The position numbers and the translations under genes were made by a program. A DNA stretch of 64,000 nt from Cristatella mucedo (lineage: Eukaryota > Bryozoa > Phylactolaemata > Cristatellidae), in assembly GCA_009760855.2 (NCBI GenBank), contig WPIO01000055.1, forward strand, positions 62,001 through 126,000. Direction: 5' to 3'. Shown here piece by piece: positions 59,601-64,000 of the stretch. A model generated the notes under the pieces. The model had not been told where the DNA came from. It made no database searches and worked only from the letters and a program-made list of their open reading frames with translations. Numbering within the stretch: position 1 is the stretch's first letter; each line of letters opens with the position of its first letter.

Positions 59601-62600
59601 GGTGTGAAAGAACGTGAAACCAGATGGAGTAGCGTCTTTAATTGTCGGGCAGTTTATCGATTTCAGCCAAGTTTCAGTTAGGGCGAGCAGGTCGATACCA
59701 TTTTCAGAAATAAGGTCGTTTATTACTAGAGGTTTATTGCACATTGAGCGAGGATTCCAAAGGCAAGCGTTAAGTCTGGCCGATTGGGTTACAACAGGCC
59801 TGATGACCACTAAGTTTGAGAGATTTACAGTGACGCATGCGGGGGAGCGTGCTAAGCGGTTCGAGACAATGCTAGGAATACCAAACGAGCAGCGTCTAAG
59901 CTGGCGGTTCCGGCCACCGCGGCGGCTACGGGGTGCTTTCCTTTTGTTAATGCATAGTTCATGAATCTTAGCAACCACATTAATATCTAGGAATGCATTT
60001 GATATACGATGACGAAGCGATAGCAGCTGCTGACGACCATAACTAACAAGTAGGTTACTAGCCGCCGGCGTAGCTAATGCAGCCGCCGGCGTAGCTAATG
60101 CAGCCGCCGGCGTAGCTAATGCAGCCGCCGGCGTAGCTAATGCAGCCGCCGGCGTAGCTAATGCAGCCGCCGGCGTGGGAGACCCAGCAGCCCGAAGCGA
60201 AAAGCGTTTAGATGTCCATAGGCACGTAATTTCTTACGCGCTACGGTCAAAAAACAATCAGAATAACTTTAAACAGGTCTTAGCTGTATCGTTTCCGTAT
60301 ACGATGTTCGCAAGAACTTCGGTTTTCGGAAGAATTCTGCAACGAACAAGAACGCACGTTAGAGCGCTCTATGTCAGGAGGCGATAGGCTGGAGCCATAG
60401 AATGAAGGGACCTAAAAGTGAGCGACAAAACCTTGAAGACAATCCGTTGCTTGACTGGTAGCCAGTGCAGGTCGGCGAGAAGTGGAGTAATGTGGCAACT
60501 GCGACGCTCACGACAGACAAGCCTAGCTGCAGAGTTTTGCACCAGTTGCAATCGCCTGATCGCACATGCTGGTAGGCCAGTAAGCAGTGAGTTGCAGAAG
60601 TCGAGACGGGATGTCACGAATGCATGGACCAACTTGAACTTTGTATCCTTATCTAAACAAGCCCGAATTTTAGCAATGTTATGAAGCTGAAAATAGGCAG
60701 ATTTGACTGTGGAGCTGATATGGTCGTCTAACGAGAGGTCGCTTTGGAATATGACACCTAGATTTCGAGCTGATTCGACAGAAGATATGCTGGCAGAGCC
60801 AATTTTGAGAGTCAGCCTTTCCAATCTCTGGATCACACTGGGTTTGCCCATAACTAGTAAGTTAGTTTTATCATCGTTAAGTTTTAGAAAATTTGCTGCC
60901 ATCCATGATCGGATGTCATCAATGCATGCAGCTAGTGAGTTTAGAGAATTTGAGGTGCTCGAAGGCTGGGATGGATCAAAGCAAAGGTACAACTGAGTGT
61001 CATCCGCATAGAAGAGAAAGCCTAGATTGTGCTTGGCAATCACATCAGCAAGAGGCAGAGTATAAACCGTGAAAAGAACCGGACCTAGCACTGAGCCCTG
61101 AGGTACTCCATATTTCAGAGGTACTTCAGATGATCTTTGTCCATTCACGTCAATACTCTGGAGTCTCCCACTGAGATAGGACCTGAACCACTGCAGAGCA
61201 GTGCCAGTGATGCCCATGCGAGATGAGAGGCGCTCTAGAAGAACTTTGTGATCGATGGTATCAAGAGCTGCCGAAAGATCAAGCAAAACAAGCAGAGACA
61301 CTCTACCCATGTCAGCATTCCTAAGTAGGTCGTTGTATACCCGAAGCAATGCTGACTGTGGAGTGATTAGCTCTAAAGCCAGACTGGAACTTACTAGCAA
61401 GGTGTGAGGTTTCGATATACGAGTTCAGCTGGTCCGCCACGCCTTCAGTGCTGTAGTTCACATTCAGTTCCTTTTTTGGGCGGCCAAGGCTCCTAGATCC
61501 CGACAGCTAAGAATTGCTGGACGATTTGCCGTGGGAATTCTGCTGAGGGAGCTGTGAAATAATTATGACCTTGGGAAAATAACCATAGTGTGTTCCCTAG
61601 CGTCGTTGTTCAGTCGTTTTGTGTCCGTTGTCTTTTGCTCTGCACCGAAGTGCGGCCAAGGTAGAAATGCTGTTGTCAGCCTTTAGCACCTCCCCCGCTA
61701 AGAAGCCGTGCTGGGCTAGTCCTGTCGCTATAGTTTCAAAAAAGCTGCTTTTAAAATAGGCCTAAATAAAGCTGCTCATACTCAAACTGCGAGCTTTTAT
61801 TGCTCAGCTGCATGCAGCTCCAGGTTTTAGCTGATGAAGTCAGAGAGGCTGCACTGGCTACCAGTCAAGTAAAGCATCGACTTCAAGGTTTTGTCATTCC
61901 CTTTTAGGTCCCTTCATTCTTTGGCTCCAGCCCACCTTTCAGATGTATTCCCCCACCAGGCTAAGTAGGCATCGTACCACCCGCTTTTCGGAATCTAACA
62001 GTTAACCTATACCTCGTACAAACCTCAAATCCTTTGGAGACCGTGCCTTTAGTTCGTGTGCTCCCGAAGCCTGGAACTCACTCCCGACTTGCCTCACGAC
62101 ATCCCCTTACTTGACCACATTTAAAAAGAACTCATCAGCATACCTATTTAGGACAGCATTTAGTGGGTCCCTGTGATTCTTCCTTCAAGTGCTTATGTGT
62201 GCTGGCACAGTGCATGCTGCCACTAACCACACTTGCATGCTGACCCTGTGCATGTCACCCCTATGTTATTCGTGATGTTTATTGAGCATGCTTGCAGTGT
62301 TCCTAATAAAGCTATCAAACTCTCAGCAGATATCAAAGACGAAGCACCTGAATTCCGAGCGAACGGTGAAGGTTGAATAACAGGGTCACCAATTAGCAGA
62401 GAAAGTCTCCTAGCCCAGCCGAAGGCTTAGGAGTGTCCTATGAGTAGGAGTACTGTTGAATTGTCGTTAAGTTTGAGGAAATCTCCTGGCCTTTAACTCT
62501 GAAGAGCCCTCTGGCCTAACTAAGCTGGTGGCATATTCGAGTATTCTATTAGCGTACGAACTAAAGGCACGGTCTCCAAATTATTGGAGTTCATGCGAGG

Positions 62601-63101
62601 TATAGCTAAACGATTTGATTTGCCAAAGTATGTGGCACGATGCCTAGCCTGGTTAGGGTGTAGTTCTGATAGGTAGACTGGAGCCAGGGAATTAAGGGAA
62701 CTAGTGAGTGACAGAACCTTGACTTCGATGTGCTGCTTGACTGGGAGCAACTGCAGGTCCACTAGAAGTGGTACGATGTGACAGCTGTGACGTTCATGAC
62801 AGCCAAGCGTAGCTGCCGAGTTTTGCACCAATTGTAAGCGCCTGATTTCACATGAAGTAGGACAGAAGTGCATAGTAGAAGTAGGACAGCGGGTATAGGG
62901 TCGAGAGTACTGGTGGTCTTCTTTAATTGAGTGATTATTTTTAGACAATAGTCCTTATGCTTCACTTGCTTATGCTTCGGCTCTTCGGCGATACGCAATC
63001 GCGTTTGCTGACGTATGTTCTTGTTTCGTGTGTTTCAGCTACCAAGACCAGCCCTTACGACTAGGTGATCTTCGAGGCAACCGGTTTGGCATTGTATTAA
63101 G
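42924..63101 (+). CDS. PUS7: PUS7, TruD-family pseudouridine synthase (nine coding exons; 3' part outside the window)
   Basis: Pseudouridine synthase 7 converts uridine to pseudouridine in tRNAs and other RNAs, using a catalytic aspartate. Exons: 42924-43134, 47485-47569, 49691-49796, 50327-50428, 52047-52176, 52530 (or 52542)-52668, 52908-52985, 55591-55656, 63039-63101. All introns are GT-AG and every junction keeps the frame. They give about 326 residues (322 with the shorter exon 6). Order of motifs: lysine-rich and acidic N-terminus, [41 protein letters not shown] with the catalytic Asp (about residue 271), then [11 protein letters not shown]. These align in order with vertebrate PUS7 as I remember it. 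The rest of the catalytic and TRUD insertion domains should lie beyond 64000. Introns are loaded with LINE A copies. Confidence 0.93.
43205..43330 (-). mobile_element. Decayed LINE A tail in PUS7 intron 1
   Basis: TTTGTATAGAATCAGCAGAG...CTTTCTAGGAACTTGACATG keeps the outline of the hairpin region. Highly diverged. Confidence 0.55.
43331..43724. other. Unassigned part of PUS7 intron 1
   Basis: GC-moderate sequence with no recognised exon or repeat. Confidence 0.4.
43725..43771 (-). mobile_element. SINE2, 3' half split by a LINE A insertion
   Basis: GTATAGCGCTCCAAGAGAAC matches the tail side of the SINE2 at 29479-29634. The rest of this SINE2 resumes at 45346. Confidence 0.75.
43769..45345 (+). 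mobile_element. LINE A copy (RT to 3' end) inserted in SINE2
   Basis: Plus-strand copy starting in the RT finger region, passing recognisable pieces (NDLLRS; IDHQVLP-like; [17 protein letters not shown] near 44315-44370), then a frame at 44436-44948 with [20 protein letters not shown] and [20 protein letters not shown]. It ends with UTR, hairpin (45283-45325) and a (TTA)n tail. Many frameshifts and stops make it dead. It lies in PUS7 intron 1, in the same sense as the gene. Confidence 0.88.
45346..45428 (-). mobile_element. SINE2, tRNA-like head side, split by LINE A
   Basis: TCTCTATTCAGGCGCTTCAC through GAGCACCTTAACC matches the head side of SINE2. Together with 43725-43771 it forms one SINE2 interrupted by the LINE A. 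A short TCTCT repeat at both junctions may be the target duplication. Confidence 0.78.
45429..45847. other. Unassigned part of PUS7 intron 1
   Basis: Contains a poly-C run at 45579-45599. No gene recognised. Confidence 0.45.
45848..46051 (-). CDS. Possible exon or retro-copy of an unrecognised small protein
   Basis: 68 codons on the minus strand with a helical, charged character ([46 protein letters not shown], stop). The composition looks protein-like and not like the nearby transposons. I do not recognise the family and see no clear polyadenylation signal. A good acceptor upstream is not evident. It could be the last exon of a gene nested in the PUS7 intron, a pseudogene, or chance. Confidence 0.3.
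46300..46475 (-). mobile_element. SINE1-body element with a different tRNA-like head
   Basis: Minus-strand reading: GATGCCACTACACGAGCC head, B box GGTTCGAGTCC, then the SINE1 body (TTTATTGCC...GCAAGTAGTAGTGATTACCG...GAGGCTGTCAAGCCAGC). The head upstream of the B box does not match the GTGAGCCGTGATGG head of other copies. Confidence 0.72.
46926..47385 (+). mobile_element. LINE A 3' copy in PUS7 intron 1
   Basis: C-terminal coding remnant ([18 protein letters not shown] frame, [12 protein letters not shown]), UTR, hairpin at 47311-47355 and a tail of ATTA units. It ends about 100 bp before exon 2. Confidence 0.87.
47485..47569 (+). CDS. PUS7: PUS7 exon 2
   Basis: Acceptor CACTTTGTAG at 47484, donor AG|GTCAGC at 47569. 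It encodes [15 protein letters not shown]...GVLKQR, matching the DVGIT...GFSG.LK.R block that opens the conserved part of PUS7. The first two bases complete the split codon from exon 1; the last two start the Arg codon finished by exon 3. Confidence 0.9.
47570..48489. other. PUS7 intron 2, first part
   Basis: No exon or known repeat seen. Poly-C at 47658-47668. Confidence 0.5.
48490..49110 (-). mobile_element. LINE A internal copy in PUS7 intron 2
   Basis: Minus-strand coding remnants from about residue 735 of the polymerase to the C-terminus (frame with [14 protein letters not shown] and [20 protein letters not shown]). No hairpin or tail remains. Stops and frameshifts throughout. Confidence 0.8.
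49111..49690. other. PUS7 intron 2, last part
   Basis: No exon or repeat recognised up to the acceptor TTGTCGTTGAAG. Confidence 0.5.
49691..49796 (+). CDS. PUS7: PUS7 exon 3
   Basis: Encodes [20 protein letters not shown] and [21 protein letters not shown] is the strongly conserved TruD-family N-terminal motif (human equivalent YSDFVVHEI). Donor AAA|GTAATC at 49797. An alternative donor at 49785 (ACT|GTACTG) is also phase 0 and would drop four residues. Confidence 0.93.
49797..50326. other. PUS7 intron 3
   Basis: About 530 bp with no repeat recognised. It ends with the acceptor TTGATTTCTTTCACAG. Confidence 0.6.
50327..50428 (+). CDS. PUS7: PUS7 exon 4
   Basis: Encodes [20 protein letters not shown] and [14 protein letters not shown], matching the variable FTVLT.EE...L..L region of PUS7. 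Phase 0 at both ends. Donor GTG|GTATGG; CTG|GTGGTA three bases earlier is possible. Confidence 0.82.
50613..50667. repeat. (CA)n microsatellite in PUS7 intron 4
   Basis: About 25 CA units. Confidence 0.95.
51003..51675 (-). mobile_element. LINE A 3' copy in PUS7 intron 4
   Basis: Diverged minus-strand copy with a (TAA) tail at 51003, a hairpin region, UTR and C-terminal coding traces up to GAGCTGAAAGTAGGCAGA near 51630. Confidence 0.78.
51676..52046. other. PUS7 intron 4, last part
   Basis: No exon or repeat recognised. Confidence 0.45.
52047..52176 (+). CDS. PUS7: PUS7 exon 5
   Basis: Encodes [20 protein letters not shown] then [20 protein letters not shown], matching the IHQ.IKSLFPGL...GKKYIV region of human PUS7. 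Acceptor CATTCTGTTGAAG; donor G|GTAATA leaves one base for the next codon. Confidence 0.88.
52190..52300 (+). mobile_element. LINE A scrap in PUS7 intron 5
   Basis: AGCGACCTTTCGTTAGACGA matches the SDLSLDDH coding motif of LINE A, then a poly-T insertion and further coding traces. Confidence 0.7.
52530..52668 (+). CDS. PUS7: PUS7 exon 6
   Basis: Encodes [20 protein letters not shown] then [14 protein letters not shown]. The HFVLYKE.KDTM...VLSKYL block is a hallmark of PUS7. Two acceptors fit the incoming phase: CTTCACAG (start 52530) and TTTCGCAG (start 52542). The second gives the same spacing to the KYLVV motif as human PUS7 in my recollection. Donor GG|GTATGG. Confidence 0.93.
52908..52985 (+). 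CDS. PUS7: PUS7 exon 7 (catalytic aspartate)
   Basis: Acceptor TTTGCTTGTAG at 52907, donor AG|GTCAGG. Encodes [20 protein letters not shown] then QVAVHR. GTKDKRA is TruD motif II. The Asp corresponds to the catalytic Asp80 of E. coli TruD and Asp294 of human PUS7. Confidence 0.95.
52986..54061. other. PUS7 intron 7, first part
   Basis: Poly-G at 53117-53127. LINE A hairpin remnant at 53555-53625. Otherwise AT-rich and unassigned. Confidence 0.55.
53555..53625 (+). mobile_element. LINE A tail scrap in PUS7 intron 7
   Basis: TTCTAATGTAAAGTGCCCTG...GAGGGTGCTAGAT is a diverged hairpin without an ATT tail. Confidence 0.65.
54062..55032 (-). mobile_element. LINE A copy in PUS7 intron 7
   Basis: Minus-strand copy with an open frame of 225 codons (55011-54334) covering the polymerase C-terminus: [40 protein letters not shown] and [20 protein letters not shown]. 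Then 3' UTR, hairpin (54104-54150) and (TTA)n tail. It is truncated at its 5' end near 55032, after the LLVMGKP-equivalent region. Low divergence from the copy at 56.7-60.4 kb suggests a young insertion. Confidence 0.92.
55033..55590. other. PUS7 intron 7, last part
   Basis: No further exon or repeat recognised. Confidence 0.5.
55591..55656 (+). CDS. PUS7: PUS7 exon 8
   Basis: Acceptor CTATCTGTAG, donor AG|GTGAGC. Encodes [21 protein letters not shown], matching the ITAQRL..LN..L...K.GNF block that follows motif II in PUS7. Phase fits both neighbours. Confidence 0.92.
55657..56221. other. PUS7 intron 8, first part
   Basis: GT-rich tract near 55920-55955. No exon seen. Confidence 0.5.
56222..56707 (-). 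mobile_element. Outer LINE A, 3' portion
   Basis: Minus-strand 3' end with (TTA)n, hairpin, UTR and the C-terminal coding block (TAFSGSL end, [15 protein letters not shown]). It stops abruptly at CTGACAGAT, where the next bases are the tail of another LINE A. The missing continuation is found at 60383. Confidence 0.92.
56942..60233 (-). CDS. LINE A endonuclease-reverse transcriptase (one frameshift; no in-frame ATG)
   Basis: The frame opens after a stop at 60234-60236 and runs to a stop at 57207. An N-terminal region with an ALATPAA heptad repeat is followed by [12 protein letters not shown] and a basic [11 protein letters not shown] stretch. Residues below count from Val at 59978. APE-like endonuclease (about 66-277): [44 protein letters not shown]. 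Reverse transcriptase (about 540-770): [31 protein letters not shown], the YADD box at 725-728 and FLKLNDDKT. One extra A in the run at 57209-57213 shifts the frame. The remaining C-terminus ([13 protein letters not shown] to TAFSGSL) continues in the next frame to 56942. It would nick DNA and prime reverse transcription. The catalytic residues look intact, but this copy cannot make the complete protein without frameshifting. Confidence 0.92.
60060..60176 (-). repeat. 21-bp coding minisatellite in the LINE A N-terminal region
   Basis: Five perfect 21-bp units (AGCCGCCGGCGTAGCTAATGC, split here as AGCCGCCGGCG + TAGCTAATGC) and one partial unit. In the LINE frame each unit encodes the heptapeptide ALATPAA. 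The period is a multiple of three, so copy-number change keeps the frame. Confidence 0.95.
60383..61442 (-). mobile_element. Outer LINE A, 5' portion
   Basis: Continues the copy at 56222-56707: it begins GATAGGCTGGAGCC exactly where that part stops. A frame of about 343 codons covers RT from SALLRVYND (preceded by a 2-bp deletion near 61354) through [24 protein letters not shown] and [12 protein letters not shown] to the C-terminal region. The element is 5'-truncated at about 61442. Flanks show no clear target duplication. Confidence 0.92.
61443..61844. other. PUS7 intron 8, unassigned
   Basis: No exon or repeat recognised. Confidence 0.45.
61845..62295 (+). mobile_element. LINE A C-terminal and 3' UTR fragment
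   Basis: Plus-strand copy from the [14 protein letters not shown]-equivalent region through the UTR. It ends in GTTTATTGAGCATGCT before the hairpin, so the 3' terminus is deleted or replaced. Confidence 0.85.
62330..62495 (-). mobile_element. LINE B fragment in PUS7 intron 8
   Basis: Minus-strand traces of the LKLND...LLLIGH and [10 protein letters not shown] region (GGAGTGTCCTATGAGTAGG word). Frameshifted. Confidence 0.7.
62510..62955 (-). mobile_element. Internally deleted LINE A copy in PUS7 intron 8
   Basis: C-terminal coding remnants ([44 protein letters not shown]) join near 62860 to the region before RT ([15 protein letters not shown]). About 1.1 kb of RT is missing between them. Confidence 0.82.
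63039..63101 (+). CDS. PUS7: PUS7 exon 9 (last seen in window)
   Basis: Acceptor TTGTTTCGTGTGTTTCAG at 63038, donor AG|GTGTGT. Encodes [21 protein letters not shown], matching [20 protein letters not shown] of human PUS7. The split Ser codon completes GNFS with exon 8. The catalytic domain continues beyond the window. Confidence 0.95.
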
Positions 63102-63469
63102 GTGTGTGCCGTGTTTTTCTATATACTTTTGGTTGCTCTAAATGGGCTTGTGTGAAGCTAACCATACGTATTGATCTGTTTCTTAATCGATATGCAGGCT
63201 CGGAGCCTGTGCTTGCACGTAACGGTGTAATTGAATTGTTATTACTTTCCTTTCAGTTTTGGGGGTTGGTGTAATCATCAAGCATGACATGAAATTACTC
63301 GGCCTTGTTAGCACTGCCATATTCCGATGTTGTTTATAATGCTATGTAAGTTCGATTGGCTTATTTGTTTATACATGCATTTGTGTAAACGAATAAGCCA
63401 ACCCGTCTGTATGTTTGCGTGTGTGCTTGCACTCGCGTGTTTGGCAGAGCTGCAGGCCCAATCATCTGA
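63102..63469. other. PUS7 intron 9, first part
   Basis: No exon recognised. Confidence 0.5.
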
Positions 63470-63955
63470 CTAGGCAGTATTTCAGGTAGGTTATTACAGA
63501 GCAAAACAATGAAGGGATCTAAAAGTGAGTGGCGAACCTTGAAACGGATGTGCTACTTAAGTGGGAGCCATTGAAGGTCGGTGAGAAGTGGGCTAATGTA
63601 GCCTCTGCAGCATTCGTGAGAGACAACCTGGCTGCAGTGTTTTGCCCCATAACTAAACCCCTAATTGCCTAAGTTGGAAGACTTGCGAGTAGTGAGGTAC
63701 AGAAGTCGAGAAAGGATGTCACAAATGCATGAACAGTGTAGATTTGTCAACCTTATCTTAGCTAAATAGAGGTGTCAGCCCAGTCAGAACTTGGGTGTTG
63801 CATCCCTGTCTAAGCAGGCCCGAATTTGTGCACTGCTACGTAGCTGAAAGTAGGCAGATTTGACTGTGGGGTTAATGTGGTCCTCGAGTGAAAGATCACT
63901 TTGAAGCAGGACAACCAGATTGTGTGCAGATGCTACATGAGAAGCTGTACGTGGG
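63470..63955 (-). mobile_element. LINE A internal fragment in PUS7 intron 9
   Basis: Minus-strand coding remnants matching polymerase residues of about 800-920 (GTCGAGAAAGGATGTCAC, GAAAGTAGGCAGATTTGACT words). No tail. A short internal duplication near 63720-63820 repeats the KDTT-equivalent region. Confidence 0.8.
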
Positions 63956-64000
63956 AGCACATATTTTCAGGGTTGGGTTTTCTATTTGCCGACTGTTACC

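Larger units (their letters stand above)
56708..60382 (-). mobile_element. Nearly intact, probably full-length LINE A inserted in an older LINE A
   Basis: About 3.67 kb. Read 5' to 3' on the minus strand: a leader of about 146 bp (60382-60237), one long coding region (60233-56942, one frameshift), the 3' UTR, the conserved hairpin and a (TTA)n tail. GATA occurs at both junctions (56704-56707 and 60383-60386), consistent with a 4-bp target duplication. The outer LINE A is continuous once this element is removed, which fixes both ends. L2/CR1-clade elements encode an APE-type endonuclease and RT in one ORF, as here. Confidence 0.92.

Noticed and set aside
60300-60382. Self-cleaving ribozyme at the 5' end of LINE A
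   Set aside because: Some LINEs start with an HDV-like ribozyme, but I could not pair the required helices here.
60369-61400. Separate host gene with reverse transcriptase domain
   Set aside because: It is the 5' part of the outer LINE A; its apparent N-terminus is a frameshift artefact of a 2-bp deletion.

Overview
The window looks like invertebrate-type metazoan nuclear DNA. It has spliced GT-AG exons, tRNA-derived SINEs, many 5'-truncated L2/CR1-clade LINE copies, a decayed Ty3/Gypsy-like element and microsatellites. No bacterial gene organisation is visible, and nearly all long reading frames belong to transposons. I cannot name the species.

Layout. 1-9330: LINE 3' ends and a large inverted, satellite-like region (arms 1535-2770 and 5966-7660, plus further monomers to 4270). 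10175-15815: a LINE B fragment, then a minus-strand Ty3/Gypsy-like element (gag, protease, RT, RNase H, start of integrase) interrupted by a SINE, then LINE A pieces. 15816-28954: mostly unassigned sequence with LINE remnants, one orphan minus-strand exon (19308-19557) and a broken transposon-associated gene (27300-28300). 28955-38650: a minus-strand LINE and neighbouring DNA, most of it in two tandem copies of about 4.5-4.7 kb. Each copy carries a GTAC-flanked insert with a telomere-like core, a tRNA-Lys pseudogene and a SINE. 38750-40957: a mariner-like remnant and a nest of SINEs and LINE tails inside one LINE B copy.

42924-63101 holds the one host gene I recognise, PUS7 (TruD-family pseudouridine synthase), on the + strand. 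Nine coding exons can be joined with matching splice phases. It runs off the right edge of the window. Its introns hold many LINE A copies, including a nearly intact 3.7-kb element (56708-60382) inserted into an older copy of the same family, which it splits into 56222-56707 and 60383-61442.

Naming used here: LINE A is the L2-like family ending in a hairpin plus (TTA)n. LINE B is a related family ending in ATTAC repeats. SINE1 has a tRNA-like head, a conserved body and an (ATTT)n tail. SINE2 is a short tRNA-headed SINE whose 3' end copies the LINE A hairpin.
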